A stretch of DNA of 64,000 nt. Source: Rathayibacter sp. VKM Ac-2754 (GTDB taxonomy: Bacteria; Actinomycetota; Actinomycetes; Actinomycetales; Microbacteriaceae). The notes beneath the pieces were generated by a model, which had not been told where the DNA came from, searched no databases, and saw only the letters and a list, made by a program, of their open reading frames with translations. The DNA lies in NCBI RefSeq assembly GCF_009807095.1, contig NZ_WUCC01000005.1, positions 186,001 to 250,000 on the forward strand, given 5' to 3'. A program made the translations under genes and the position numbers. Below are positions 41,582-50,757 of the stretch, in pieces. Every line of letters starts with the position of its first letter. The stretch's first letter is position 1.

Positions 41582-41831
41582 CGACCCAGTGTCACCCGAG
41601 GAGGGCTCAGCTGTCTCGCCCCCAAGGTGCCGGATGCAGGGAGATGCGGCACGGGGAGGCGCGGCAGCGGACCGGACGATGCTGGAGCCGGCCGGCGCCG
41701 TGGAGCTACCCTGGCGGCGTGCGCTCGCGGACCCGCCGCGGACGCCGGAGACTCCGACCCTCCGCCCGACGCGATCACGACCGTCGACGCTCCCGGCGCC
41801 TCCGCCCGAGACCCCGCGAACGGAGAAGCCC

Positions 41832-42242
41832 GTGGCCGACTTCAACGAGATGATCATCGACGAGTTCCGCGCGAACGGCGGCACCGTGACGACGGCCGGC
41901 TTCGGCCGCAGCCTCGTCCTCGTGCACCACTCCGGCGCCCGCTCGGGCGAGGAGCGCGTCGCCCCGCTGATGGCGATCCGCACCTCCGACGACGTCTGGC
42001 TGATCGCCGCCTCCGCCGCCGGCGCCCCGAAGCACCCCGCCTGGTTCCACAACCTCATCGCGCACCCCGACACCGAGATCGAGACCCCCGACGACGGCCT
42101 CGTGCCCGTCCGCGCCCGCGTCCTGGAGGGCGACGAGCGCGACGCCGGCTGGGCGCGCTTCACCTCCGCCTCCGACGGATTCAAGGACTACGAGCGGAAG
42201 ACCACCCGCGTGATCCCCGTGGTCGAGCTCACCCGCCGCTGA
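41832..42242 (+). CDS. Deazaflavin (F420)-dependent nitroreductase-family protein
   Basis: A 136-residue protein from GTG 41832, with GGAGA upstream; the frame stays open to the left but without similarity. Segments LVLVHHSGARSGEERVAPLMAI, DVWLIAASAAGAPKHPAWFHNLIAHPD and RTTRVIPVVELTRR are characteristic of the Ddn/split-beta-barrel family that uses F420. In mycobacteria the family reduces quinones and activates nitro drugs. Substrate here unknown. No neighbouring F420 biosynthesis genes. Confidence 0.85.
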   Translation: MADFNEMIIDEFRANGGTVTTAGFGRSLVLVHHSGARSGEERVAPLMAIRTSDDVWLIAASAAGAPKHPAWFHNLIAHPDTEIETPDDGLVPVRARVLEGDERDAGWARFTSASDGFKDYERKTTRVIPVVELTRR

Positions 42243-42303
42243 CGCTTCCCGCTCGGGCGCAGGGCACCGCCGACGGATCCGTGCCGAACCGGCGTCGCGC
42301 GCC

Positions 42304-42609
42304 TCAGCGGAACGGGACCGGCACCGCGTCCGGAGTCGACCAGCGCAGCGCGATCCGCTCGCGGAACCCGCCGCGGCGCAGCTCCGTCTCGAGCGCGTCG
42401 ATGACGAGGGGGAGCAGCGTCCGCCGCTCCACGAGCACGTCGAGCACGATCGCGGCGCCCTCGGTCACGAGCACCGACCCCACCTCGGGCACGACAGCGA
42501 TCCACTGCCGTGCGCCCACCTGCACGTTCCGATGCCCCCGGAGGCGCCGCAGCAGCTCGGAGGAGACACGCGCGTCGAGCGCAGACACATCGGCACGGAG
42601 GGCGATCAT
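42304..42609 (-). CDS. Hypothetical protein, 101 residues
   Basis: The likely start is ATG 42609 (MIALRADVSALDARV); the open frame extends upstream through the R1 repeat and tRNA region, which cannot be coding. It has two helix-rich and beta-rich halves (SSELLRRLRGHRNVQV, WIAVVPEVGSVLVTEGAAIV, LLPLVIDALETELRRG). No signal peptide, no membrane segment and no family recognised. The ribosome site is weak. It converges with the Ddn-like gene with a 61-base gap. Confidence 0.5.
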   Translation of the reverse strand: MIALRADVSALDARVSSELLRRLRGHRNVQVGARQWIAVVPEVGSVLVTEGAAIVLDVLVERRTLLPLVIDALETELRRGGFRERIALRWSTPDAVPVPFR

Positions 42610-42703
42610 GCGCCCATGGTCACCGCCCCCGGCGTCCCCGCGGTGAACGCCCGCCCCTCCCCCGATGTCCCGGAGCCGTCCTCCACGAGACACCCCTGGC
42701 AGC

Positions 42704-42769
42704 GAGGGAACCCCGGACCGTCGAGGGGGCCCGCCGTACCGGGCGGCTCCGACGGTCCGGGGTTCCCTC
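42704..42769. repeat. Inverted-repeat element, family R1, copy 2
   Basis: Arms GAGGGAACCCCGGACCGTCG and CGACGGTCCGGGGTTCCCTC are perfect complements over 20 bases; the loop GAGGGGGCCCGCCGTACCGG folds again. The other copy is at 3078-3143. Confidence 0.85.
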
Positions 42770-42801
42770 ACCCGGCCGCAGGGCAGCTCCGCGAACGACG
42801 A

Positions 42802-42831
42802 AGCCCCCGACCGGATGTCCGATCGGGGGCT
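42802..42831 (-). terminator. Terminator hairpin after tRNA-Leu
   Basis: AGCCCCCGACCGG pairs with its complement CCGATCGGGGGCT around a 4-base loop. On the minus strand it lies 22 bases after the tRNA-Leu 3' end and is followed by TTCGTCGTT. Confidence 0.75.
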
Positions 42832-42853
42832 GTCGTCTGCTTCTGAGAAGCAC

Positions 42854-42940
42854 TGGTGCGCGAGGGGGGAGTTGAACCCCCACGCCCTTTCGGGCACACG
42901 GACCTGAACCGTGCGCGTCTGCCTATTCCGCCACTCGCGC
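42854..42940 (-). tRNA. tRNA-Leu (CAG)
   Basis: Read on the minus strand, the acceptor stem GCGCGAG pairs with CTCGCGC, the D-loop has TGGCGGAATAGGCAGACGC, the anticodon loop TTCAGGT gives CAG, a long variable arm GCCCGAAAGGGC is present as expected for Leu, and the T-arm is GGGGGTTCAACTCCCCC. The 3' CCA is encoded. The gene is flanked by an R1 element and an R3 element. Confidence 0.96.
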
Positions 42941-42999
42941 TCACCACGGCACCGAAGCACCGACGAGAAAGACTAGCACCCCGGCGCGCCCAGCCCCGC

Positions 43000-43079
43000 A
43001 TCTCCGGCTCGCAGAACCGCGTTCGGCTCGTCAGAACCCTCGATTCCCGAGAGCCGAATCGGTTTCCACGAGCCGAACA
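43000..43079. repeat. CTCGCAGAA repeat element, family R3, copy 4
   Basis: ATCTCCGGCTCGCAGAACCG and CGTTCGGCTCGTCAGAACCC are followed by GATTCCCGAGAGCCGAATCG and CACGAGCCGAA. It occupies much of the 325-base gap 42941-43265 between tRNA-Leu and fhaA; the remainder holds no recognisable gene. Confidence 0.8.
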
Positions 43080-43265
43080 GGCCCCCGACCCCCGAGCACG
43101 TCCAGACCCGCCCGCCTCCCCCGCACACCCGAATCCACCCCGAGGAGCCCGCATCCAGAGCATCCCAGTAACATGCCCGTAGCCGTGCGCGGCACAGACC
43201 AGAGGGGCGCACCGACTCCCCGATCCGATCGTGACCGCCGCGAGGCGATGAACCGGAAGAAGACC

Positions 43266-44003
43266 GTGGGCATACTGGACAACTTCGAGAAGGGGCTCGA
43301 GCGCGTCGTCAACGGCGCTTTCGCGAAGACCTTCAAGTCGGGGCTGCAGCCGGTCGAGCTCGCGTCGGCTCTCCGGAGGGAGCTCGACACCACCGCCGCG
43401 ATCGTCAGCCGCGACCGCATCCTCGTGCCGAACAGCCTCACCCTGCGCATGTCCACCGCCGACCTCGACCGCATGGAGCGGATGGGCTCGACCCTCATCG
43501 ACGAGCTCACGACCGTCGCGACCGAGCACGCCAAGAAGCAGGGCTTCCGCTTCTCCGGCCCCGTCGACATCTCCCTCGCCGCCGACGCCTCGCTCAGCGA
43601 CGGGATGGTCGAGGTCGACTCCCGGAGCGTCAAGGGCACCGTCGCCTACTCCCCCGTCCTCGACATCGACGGCAAGCGCTACCCGCTCACCAAGTCGCGC
43701 ACCGTGATCGGGCGCGGCAGCGACGCCGACATCACCGTCGACGACTCCGGCACCTCGCGCAAGCACGTCGAGATCCTCTGGGACGGCTCGCGCGCCCAGG
43801 TGCACGACCTCGGCTCGACCAACGGCTCCAAGCTCGACGGCAAGCCCGTCACCCAGGCCCCGCTCTCGCCCGAGCAGACCATCTCGATCGGACGCACGCG
43901 GATCGTCTTCCGCATCGTCCAGGGCGGCGCACCCGCGCGCGCCCCCCGCGCGTCCGGTCACGCCGGGCGCTCCTCCGACGGATTCTGGGACGACCGGCTA
44001 TGA
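43266..44003 (+). CDS. fhaA: FHA domain protein FhaA (DUF3662 + FHA)
   Basis: A 245-residue protein. GTG 43266 gives the canonical N-terminus (VGILDNFEKGLERVVNG); ATG 43248 would add six residues. Residues 1-120 are the DUF3662 domain; the C-terminal FHA domain (about 145-225) has RTVIGRGSDADITVDDSGTSRKHVEI and DLGSTNGSKLDG, which bind phosphothreonine. In mycobacteria FhaA links PknA/PknB signalling to RodA, PbpA and the lipid II flippase MviN. The linker usual in mycobacterial FhaA is short here. It is the first gene of the seven-gene fha-pkn operon. Confidence 0.95.
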   Translation: MGILDNFEKGLERVVNGAFAKTFKSGLQPVELASALRRELDTTAAIVSRDRILVPNSLTLRMSTADLDRMERMGSTLIDELTTVATEHAKKQGFRFSGPVDISLAADASLSDGMVEVDSRSVKGTVAYSPVLDIDGKRYPLTKSRTVIGRGSDADITVDDSGTSRKHVEILWDGSRAQVHDLGSTNGSKLDGKPVTQAPLSPEQTISIGRTRIVFRIVQGGAPARAPRASGHAGRSSDGFWDDRL

Positions 44004-44584
44004 GCGAGCTCACCCTGTTCGTGCTGCGCATCGCGTTCCTCGCGCTGCTGTGGTTCTTCGTGTTCGGCATCGTCTACGCGCTGCGCTCCGACCTCTTCGG
44101 TCAGCGGGTGCGCAAGCTGCCCGCCGGCGCCGCTGCACCGGCCGGGCAGAGCGACGCGCCGTTCGTCACCGCGGCTCAGCCCGTCGTCGCTCCCGCCCAG
44201 CCGGCTCCGGCACCCGCTGCCCCCTCCGCGAGGCGTACCCGCGAGGCGCAGGCCGAGCGCACCGATTCCGGAGGCGTCGCGACGGTCCACACGGCGCAGC
44301 GCCTCGTGATCACCTCGGGCCCCAAGCGCGGCACCGAGCTCGAGCTCAACGGCGAGCCGCTCACGATCGGCCGCTCCTCCGAGTCGACCCTCGTGATCCG
44401 CGACGACTACACGTCGACCCATCACGCGCGCCTCCTGATCTGGAACGACGAGTGGATGATCCAGGATCTCGACTCGACCAACGGCACCTATCTCGACGGC
44501 CGCCGCGTGGGCGCGCCCACCAAGGTGCCGCTGAACACCCCCGTCAAGGTCGGCACGACGACCTTCGAGCTGCGGCGGTCGTAG
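44000..44584 (+). CDS. fhaB: FHA domain protein FhaB (GarA-linked membrane type)
   Basis: A 194-residue protein from ATG 44000, overlapping the fhaA stop. One N-terminal membrane helix (about residues 4-25, LFVLRIAFLALLWFFVFGIV), an Ala/Pro-rich linker, and a C-terminal FHA domain with LTIGRSSESTLVIRDDYTSTHHARLLI and DLDSTNGTYLDGRRV. It acts at the membrane with the serine/threonine kinases and with cell wall synthesis enzymes such as PBPs. Confidence 0.95.
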   Translation: MSELTLFVLRIAFLALLWFFVFGIVYALRSDLFGQRVRKLPAGAAAPAGQSDAPFVTAAQPVVAPAQPAPAPAAPSARRTREAQAERTDSGGVATVHTAQRLVITSGPKRGTELELNGEPLTIGRSSESTLVIRDDYTSTHHARLLIWNDEWMIQDLDSTNGTYLDGRRVGAPTKVPLNTPVKVGTTTFELRRS

Positions 44585-44587
44585 GGC

Positions 44588-45880
44588 GTGTCTTCCACCC
44601 GTGAGGGCACCGCGGCCGACGGTGCGGTGCGCGAGAGCGCCGCCGTCTCGCACGTCGGCCGCATCCGCTCCAACAACCAGGACTCGGGCTACGCCGGGCG
44701 GCAGCTCTTCGTCGTCGCCGACGGCATGGGCGGTCACGCGGGAGGCGACGTCGCCTCCTCGATCGCCATCAAGCGCATCGCCGAGGCAGACCGGCGCTAC
44801 GCCTCCACCTACGAGGCCGAAGCCGAGCTCAAGCGCACCCTCCTCGCCGCCAATACGATGCTGGCCGACGCCGTCGTCGACCACCCCGAGCTCACCGGCA
44901 TGGGCACCACCGTCAGCGCGATCGTCCGCGTCGGCGAGTCCGTCGCCATCGCGCACATCGGCGACTCCAGGATCTACGTCCTCCGCGAGGGAAAGCTCGA
45001 GCAGGTCACCACCGACCACACCTTCGTGCAGCGCCTCGTCGACTCGGGCCGCATCACCGAGGAGGAGGCGATGACGCACCCCCGCCGCTCCGTCCTCATG
45101 CGGGTCCTCGGCGATGTGCACACCAACCCCGAGATCGACACGCTCACGCTCGAGACCGAGCCGAACGACCGCTGGCTGATCTGCTCCGACGGCCTCTCGG
45201 GCGTCGTCCCGCACGACGAGATCCAGAAGGAGCTCTCGCGCGACGAGTCGGCGCAGCAGGTCGCCGACCGCCTGATCCGCGACAGCCTCTCGCACGGGGC
45301 TCCCGACAACGTGACCGTCGTGATCCTCGACGTCCCCGGCGCGAACGACACCGCGCGGGTGCTCGAGCCGACTCCCGAGCCCGTGATCGTCGGGTCCGCC
45401 GCCGCGCCGACGCCCCTCAGCACCGACGACTCGCAGACCCGGATCCGCATCCCCGGTCTCCGCCTGCACACCCGCGCCCCCGCGGCGCAGGGCCCCACCC
45501 ACTTCGAGCCCGCCTCCGAGGACTACCTCGACGAGCTCATCGAGGAGGACCGCCGGCGCCACCTCCGCCGGCGGATCACCTGGCTCGTCGGGCTCTCGCT
45601 GGTGCTGATCGCCGGATTCCTCGGCGTCCTGCTCGCCTACGACTGGACCCAGTCGCGCTTCTACGTCGGCACCGACGGCGACACCGTGATCATCTACCAG
45701 GGCATCCAGCAGTCGGTCGGCCCGCTCTCGCTCTCCTCGGTCAAGGAGGACACCGGGATCCCGGTCGACTCCCTCCGCGAGTACGACGTCGAGCAGCTCG
45801 AGCAGACCATCAGCGCCGACTCGTACGCGGGCGCGGTCGACATCGTCGAGCGCCTGACGGATGCGAACGGAGCACCGTGA
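44588..45880 (+). CDS. pstP: Ser/Thr protein phosphatase PstP (PP2C)
   Basis: A 430-residue protein from GTG 44588. PPM catalytic domain (residues about 15-245): SHVGRIRSNNQDSGY, VVADGMGGHAGGDVASSIA, GMGTTVSAIV, AHIGDSRIYVLREG, and CSDGLSGVVP and APDNVTVVILDV with metal-binding Asp residues. A hydrophilic linker, one membrane helix (about 328-350) and a short extracellular tail follow. It dephosphorylates PknA, PknB and their targets. It sits in the middle of the operon, 3 bases after fhaB. Confidence 0.95.
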   Translation: MSSTREGTAADGAVRESAAVSHVGRIRSNNQDSGYAGRQLFVVADGMGGHAGGDVASSIAIKRIAEADRRYASTYEAEAELKRTLLAANTMLADAVVDHPELTGMGTTVSAIVRVGESVAIAHIGDSRIYVLREGKLEQVTTDHTFVQRLVDSGRITEEEAMTHPRRSVLMRVLGDVHTNPEIDTLTLETEPNDRWLICSDGLSGVVPHDEIQKELSRDESAQQVADRLIRDSLSHGAPDNVTVVILDVPGANDTARVLEPTPEPVIVGSAAAPTPLSTDDSQTRIRIPGLRLHTRAPAAQGPTHFEPASEDYLDELIEEDRRRHLRRRITWLVGLSLVLIAGFLGVLLAYDWTQSRFYVGTDGDTVIIYQGIQQSVGPLSLSSVKEDTGIPVDSLREYDVEQLEQTISADSYAGAVDIVERLTDANGAP

Positions 45881-47256
45881 CCGCCGCCGCGACGACCGAC
45901 GCTCCGAAGCGCGAGCGCCCCCGCTTCCTCAAGCAGCGCCTGCGCAACCTCGAGCTGCTCCTCCTGATCGGCGCGTGCCTGATCGACGCGTCCGCGATCC
46001 TCCTGGTGCAGCTCGGCGCCCTCGGAGCGATCGACACCACCCTCGTCTCGCTGGGCGCGGGGCTCTCGGCGCTGGTGCTGATCGTGCACGTGGTGCTGCG
46101 CTTCGCGGCTCCGGATGCGGATCCCTTCCTCCTCCCGATCGCCACGGTCCTCAACGGCCTCGGCGTGGCCGAGATCTACCGCATCGACATCGCCGACGGC
46201 GCGACAGGCTGGGAGTCGGTGGCCGTCCGCCAGATCATCTGGAGCGCCCTGGCGATCGTGGCGGCGATCACGGTGCTGCTCGTCATCCGCAATCACCGGA
46301 TCCTGTTCCGCTACACCTACGTCGCGGGGTTCGCCGCGATCGTGCTGCTCCTGCTGCCGCTCCTGCCGTTCATCGGCAAGGAGGTCAGCGGCGCCCGCGT
46401 CTGGATCGGCATCGGCGACTTCTTCAGCTTCCAGCCCGGTGAGATCGCGAAGATCGCCCTCGCGGTCTTCTTCTCGGGCTACCTCGTGCGCAACCGCGAC
46501 TCGCTCTCGATGGTCGGGAAGACCTTCCTCAAGATGCGCTTCCCGCGCCTGCGCGACCTCGGACCGATCCTCGTGGTCTGGGCCGTCTCGATGGCGGTCA
46601 TCGTCTTCCAGCGCGACCTCGGCACGGCGCTGCTCTACTTCGGCCTGTTCCTGGTGATGCTCTACGTCGCCACGGGCCGCACCAGCTGGGTGCTGATCGG
46701 CGTCGGCCTCTTCCTCGGCGGCGCGATCCTCGCCAGTCAGACCCTCGGCTACGTCGGCAACCGCTTCGCCAACTGGCTCGACGCCTTCTCCTCCGACCGC
46801 TACGGCGCCGATCCAGGAGGCAGCTACCAGCTCGTGCAGGGCCTGTTCGGCCTCGCGCACGGCGGGCTCCTCGGCACCGGCCTCGGGCAGGGCATGCCCG
46901 ACATCACTCCCGTGCCGCAGTCGGACTACATCATCGCCAGCCTCGGCGAGGAGCTCGGTCTCGCCGGTCTCTTCGCGATCTTCGGCCTCTACCTGCTCCT
47001 GGTGTCCCGCGGCTTCCGGATCGGCTTCGCCGGGCAGGACGACTTCGGCCGTCTGCTCGGCGTCGGTTTGTCGTTCGTCATCGCCCTGCAGTGCTTCATC
47101 GTGATCGGAGGCGTCACCCGCGTCATCCCGCTCACCGGCCTCACGACGCCGTTCCTCGCGGCCGGCGGCTCGTCCCTGGTCGCCAACTGGATGATCGTCG
47201 CCGTGCTGCTCCGCCTGTCCGACACAGTCCGCAATCAGCCCCGTCTGGTGGTGTGA
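45877..47256 (+). CDS. rodA: Peptidoglycan glycosyltransferase RodA (FtsW/RodA/SpoVE)
   Basis: A 459-residue SEDS membrane protein with about ten to twelve helices, from GTG 45877 overlapping the pstP stop. Conserved segments are VSGARVWIGIGDFFSFQPGEIAKIALAVFFSGY, PILVVWAVSMAVIVFQRDLGTALLYFGLF, and QSDYIIASLGEELGLAGLFAI near the C-terminus. It polymerises lipid II into glycan strands with the class B PBP encoded next to it. Cell shape and elongation are the expected roles. Confidence 0.95.
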   Translation: MTAAATTDAPKRERPRFLKQRLRNLELLLLIGACLIDASAILLVQLGALGAIDTTLVSLGAGLSALVLIVHVVLRFAAPDADPFLLPIATVLNGLGVAEIYRIDIADGATGWESVAVRQIIWSALAIVAAITVLLVIRNHRILFRYTYVAGFAAIVLLLLPLLPFIGKEVSGARVWIGIGDFFSFQPGEIAKIALAVFFSGYLVRNRDSLSMVGKTFLKMRFPRLRDLGPILVVWAVSMAVIVFQRDLGTALLYFGLFLVMLYVATGRTSWVLIGVGLFLGGAILASQTLGYVGNRFANWLDAFSSDRYGADPGGSYQLVQGLFGLAHGGLLGTGLGQGMPDITPVPQSDYIIASLGEELGLAGLFAIFGLYLLLVSRGFRIGFAGQDDFGRLLGVGLSFVIALQCFIVIGGVTRVIPLTGLTTPFLAAGGSSLVANWMIVAVLLRLSDTVRNQPRLVV

Positions 47257-47262
47257 CCCGCG

Positions 47263-48717
47263 ATGAATCGAGAACTCAAGCGCGTCAGCCTCGTCGTCCT
47301 GACGATGTTCGTCGCCCTCTTCCTGTCGACGACCACCATCCAGGTGCTGCAGGCCGACACCCTGTCCGAGGACTCCCGCAACACCCGCACCCTCTACGAG
47401 AGCTTCTCGACCGAGCGCGGCGCCATCCTCGTGGGCGGCCAGCCGATCGCCTCCTCGACGCCGTCCGACGACCTCTACAAGTTCCAGCGCCAGTACGCGA
47501 ACGGGCCGCTCTACTCGGCCGTCACCGGCTACTTCACGCTCAACCAGGGCACCACCGGCATCGAGCGCTCGCTCAACGACTACCTGTCGGGCACCTCGAA
47601 CTCGCAGTTCTTCGACGAGATCGACAACCTCGTCTCGGGGCAGGACCCGAAGGGCGCCTCCGTCGAGCTCTCGATCGACCCGGTCGCCCAGCAGGCGGCC
47701 TTCGACGCCCTCGGCGACGACACCGGAGCCGTCGTCGTGACCGAGCCGGCGACCGGCCGCATCCTCGCGATGGTCTCCAAGCCCACGTTCGACCCCTCCG
47801 CGCTGGCCTCGCACGACACCGACGACGTGCTCGCGGCCTACGCCGCCCTCAACGACGACGCGTCGGAGCCCCTCGTGAACCGCGCCATCGGCGGCTCGCT
47901 CAACCCGCCCGGCTCCGTCTTCAAGCTCGTCGTCGCCTCGGCCGCCCTCGAGTCGGGCCGGTTCACCCCCGACTCCAGCTTCCCCAACCTTCAGGCCTAC
48001 ACGCTGCCCGGCACGAGCACGCAGGTCACGAACTCCGGAGGCGGTCTCTGCGGTTCGGGAGACACCGTCACGCTCGCGACGGCCGTCTCGCTCTCGTGCA
48101 ACGTGCCCATGGCCGAGATGGGCGTCCAGCTGGGCGCCGACGCCATCCGCGGGCAGGCCGAGAAGTTCGGCTTCGACACCGAGCTCGAGATCCCGATGTC
48201 GGTCGAGGCGAGCACCTACCCCGAGACGACGGACGACGCCCAGACCGCGCTCACCGCCTTCGGCCAGTACGAGGTGCGGGCGACTCCGCTGCAGATCGCC
48301 ATGGTCTCGGCCGCGATCGCGAACGGCGGCGAGGTGATGCAGCCGAACCTGGTCGACGTCATCCGCTCGCAGGATCTCAGCGTGCTGCAGCAGTTCGAGG
48401 AGAAGTCCCTCGGGCGGGCCGTGAGCCAGCAGACGGCGGACGCCGTGAAGGCCATGATGGTCGCCAGCGTCGAGGGCGGTGCGGCGACGAATGCAACAAT
48501 AGGGGGCGTCACAGTGGCCGGTAAGACCGGTACCGCCGAGAACGGCGGGGACGACCCGTACACCCTCTGGTTCACCGGATTCGCGCCTGCGGACGACCCG
48601 CAGTACGCCATCACCGTCCTCGTCGAGGACGGCGGGGGGCTCGGCCAGACCGGGTACGGCAACCTGATCGCCGCACCCATCGCACAACAGGTACTAGAGG
48701 CGGTGCTGAACAAATGA
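47263..48717 (+). CDS. pbpA: Class B penicillin-binding protein PbpA
   Basis: A 484-residue protein from ATG 47263. One N-terminal membrane anchor (about residues 8-28), a dimerisation domain, then the transpeptidase domain with SxxK as GSVFK (about 223), SxN as SCN in SLSCNVPMAEM, and KTG as VAGKTGTAEN. It crosslinks peptidoglycan with RodA, and in mycobacteria is controlled by PknB. The stop overlaps the pknA start by four bases. Confidence 0.95.
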   Translation: MNRELKRVSLVVLTMFVALFLSTTTIQVLQADTLSEDSRNTRTLYESFSTERGAILVGGQPIASSTPSDDLYKFQRQYANGPLYSAVTGYFTLNQGTTGIERSLNDYLSGTSNSQFFDEIDNLVSGQDPKGASVELSIDPVAQQAAFDALGDDTGAVVVTEPATGRILAMVSKPTFDPSALASHDTDDVLAAYAALNDDASEPLVNRAIGGSLNPPGSVFKLVVASAALESGRFTPDSSFPNLQAYTLPGTSTQVTNSGGGLCGSGDTVTLATAVSLSCNVPMAEMGVQLGADAIRGQAEKFGFDTELEIPMSVEASTYPETTDDAQTALTAFGQYEVRATPLQIAMVSAAIANGGEVMQPNLVDVIRSQDLSVLQQFEEKSLGRAVSQQTADAVKAMMVASVEGGAATNATIGGVTVAGKTGTAENGGDDPYTLWFTGFAPADDPQYAITVLVEDGGGLGQTGYGNLIAAPIAQQVLEAVLNK

Positions 48718-50510
48718 GACCCACTACAGGGCTCACCTTCGGGGGACGCTACGAGCTGCAGTCCCGGATCGCCATCGGCGGCATGGGAGAGGTGTGGCAG
48801 GCGACCGATCTCGTGATCGGCCGCACCATCGCGATCAAGATCCTGAAGGACGAGTACCTCGGCGACCCGGGCTTCCTCGAGCGCTTCCGCGCCGAGGCCC
48901 GCCACGCCGCACTGGTCAACCACGAGGGCATCGCCAACGTCTACGACTACGGCGAGGAGGACGGCTCCGCCTACCTCGTGATGGAGCTGGTGCCCGGAGA
49001 GGCGCTGTCGACCGTCCTCGAGCGCGAGCGGGTCCTCTCGACCGACAAGGTGCTCGACATCGTCGCGCAGACCGCGCTGGCGCTGCACGCCGCGCACGCC
49101 GCCGGGCTCGTCCACCGCGATGTGAAGCCGGGGAACCTGCTGATCACGCCCGACGGCCGGGTCAAGATCACCGACTTCGGCATCGCCCGCATCGCCGACC
49201 AGGTCCCGCTGACGGCGACCGGCCAGGTGATGGGCACGGTTCAGTACCTGTCCCCGGAGCAGGCGAGCGGCCAGCCCGCCTCCCCCGCCACCGACATCTA
49301 CTCGCTGGGCATCGTCGCGTACGAGTGCCTGGCCGGGCGCCGCCCCTTCACGGGCGAGTCGCAGGTCGCCATCGCGATGGCCCAGATCAACGACACCCCG
49401 CCCGAGCTGCCGGTCACGGTCGCCGAGCCGGTGCGCAACCTCGTCTACTCCTGCATCGCCAAGAAGCCGGCCGACCGCCCCGCGACCGCGGCCCACCTCG
49501 CGCGGGCCGCGCAGGCCCTCCGCTCGGGCGACGTGCGGGGCGCCGCCGTCGCCGTGCCCGCCGTGCTCGGAGACCTGCCGTCCACGCAGGCGACCACGGT
49601 GCTCCCGTCGGCGGGCGGCACCACCCAGGCGACGACCGTGCTCCCCTCGAACGCGACGACGGCGATGGGCGCGGGCGCTCTCGGCGCCGGAGCCCTCGCC
49701 GGAATCGACGAGCCGCAGGACGTCGTCGACGAGCCGCGCAAGCGCAGCCCGTGGACCTGGCCCCTCATCGCCCTGATCGTCATCCTCGCGGTGGTGATCG
49801 CCGGCACGATCTTCGCGTTGACCACCGGTGAGAGCACCGAGGCCCAGCCGACGCCGACCGTCTCGCAGACCCCCGTCCCGTCCGAGACGCCGACGCCCAC
49901 TCCGACTCCGACGCCCACTCCCACCGCGAGCACCGTCGTCATCACCGAGAGCGACTACGTCGGCCGTCCGTTCGACGAGGTCGAGGCCGAGCTCGAGGCC
50001 CTGGGCATGGGAGTCTCGAGCGCCGACGGTCCGAGCGCCCCCGCGGAGGATCAGGTGGGACTCGTCCAGAAGGTCAACCCGACCGCCAACGTCCCGAAGG
50101 GGACGACCATCACGGTCACGGTCTACACCGCCGTCGCCACCCCCGACGCCCCGACCGCCGTCCCGACGGTGACTCCGGCGGCCGCGAGCATCGACGCGGG
50201 CGACACCTTCAACGTCACCTGGAGCAACTACAACCAGTGCCCGAGCGGCACCTCGGTGACCGGCTACCGCGTCACCGCGACCGGTGAGGGCGCCGCGGTC
50301 ACGAGCACCAACCCCTCGAACTCGACCACCGCCGCCATCCAGGCCGGCCCCGCCGCGGGCACCATCGACGTCACCTACACCGTGATCTGCGGCGAGACGG
50401 AGTCGGCCGCCTCGCCGACCCTCACCGTCACCGTCGTCGCTCCCGCCCCCACCCCGACGCCGTCGGCCACGTCGAGCACTCCCACCTCGACCGGCACCCC
50501 CGACGAGTAG
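48714..50510 (+). CDS. pknA: Ser/Thr protein kinase PknA with one PASTA domain
   Basis: A 598-residue kinase from ATG 48714. Kinase domain (about 10-270): GGMGEVWQATD, invariant Lys in TIAIKIL, catalytic loop HRDVKPGNLLI, DFGIA, and APE-like SPEQA. One membrane helix (about 345-368), a Thr/Pro-rich linker, a single PASTA domain with VGRPFDEVEAELEALGMGVS, and a Fn3/Ig-like Thr-rich tail with PSGTSVTGYRVTATG. Mycobacterial PknA has no PASTA domain, so this is a Microbacteriaceae-type variant. It phosphorylates growth and division proteins with PknB. Confidence 0.94.
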   Translation: MRPTTGLTFGGRYELQSRIAIGGMGEVWQATDLVIGRTIAIKILKDEYLGDPGFLERFRAEARHAALVNHEGIANVYDYGEEDGSAYLVMELVPGEALSTVLERERVLSTDKVLDIVAQTALALHAAHAAGLVHRDVKPGNLLITPDGRVKITDFGIARIADQVPLTATGQVMGTVQYLSPEQASGQPASPATDIYSLGIVAYECLAGRRPFTGESQVAIAMAQINDTPPELPVTVAEPVRNLVYSCIAKKPADRPATAAHLARAAQALRSGDVRGAAVAVPAVLGDLPSTQATTVLPSAGGTTQATTVLPSNATTAMGAGALGAGALAGIDEPQDVVDEPRKRSPWTWPLIALIVILAVVIAGTIFALTTGESTEAQPTPTVSQTPVPSETPTPTPTPTPTPTASTVVITESDYVGRPFDEVEAELEALGMGVSSADGPSAPAEDQVGLVQKVNPTANVPKGTTITVTVYTAVATPDAPTAVPTVTPAAASIDAGDTFNVTWSNYNQCPSGTSVTGYRVTATGEGAAVTSTNPSNSTTAAIQAGPAAGTIDVTYTVICGETESAASPTLTVTVVAPAPTPTPSATSSTPTSTGTPDE

Positions 50511-50518
50511 CCGGCGGC

Positions 50519-50599
50519 ATGCCGCCCGAGCAACGGGCGACCACCATGCCGCCCGAGCAACGGGCGACAAGCATGCCGTCCGAGCAACGGGCGACAAGC
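50519..50599. repeat. 27-bp tandem repeat, three units
   Basis: The unit ATGCCGCCCGAGCAACGGGC plus GACAAGC occurs at 50519, 50546 and 50573 with few differences (the first ends gaccacc). A fourth start, ATGCTGGTCGAG, runs directly into a REP element. It lies 8 bases after the pknA stop. Confidence 0.9.
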
Positions 50600-50641
50600 A
50601 TGCTGGTCGAGTAGCCCGCGCAGCGGGCGTATCGAGACCCA
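50599..50641. repeat. REP element, family R2, single copy
   Basis: CATGCTGGTCGAGTAGCCCG followed by CGCAGCGGGCGTATCGAGAC. It lies between the 27-bp tandem repeat and pknB. The 247-base gap 50511-50757 has no gene. Confidence 0.85.
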
Positions 50642-50757
50642 CCTCCCTCCTGGACCCCGCCCAGTCGCGCCCCCGGCGGATCCGCCGGGCCCCGAATGTA
50701 CACTTGCCGTGGCTCCCCGGGGGGTCGGGCCGAACGGATGGACAGGGGAGCGTGCGC

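Noticed and set aside
42854-42940. Integration site of a mobile element at tRNA-Leu
   Set aside because: There is no integrase, no direct repeat of the tRNA 3' end and no foreign genes. Only small repeat elements flank it.
45694-48687. Minus-strand open frame of almost 1000 codons opposite rodA and pbpA
   Set aside because: It has composition bias typical of antisense frames and conflicts with three firmly identified genes.
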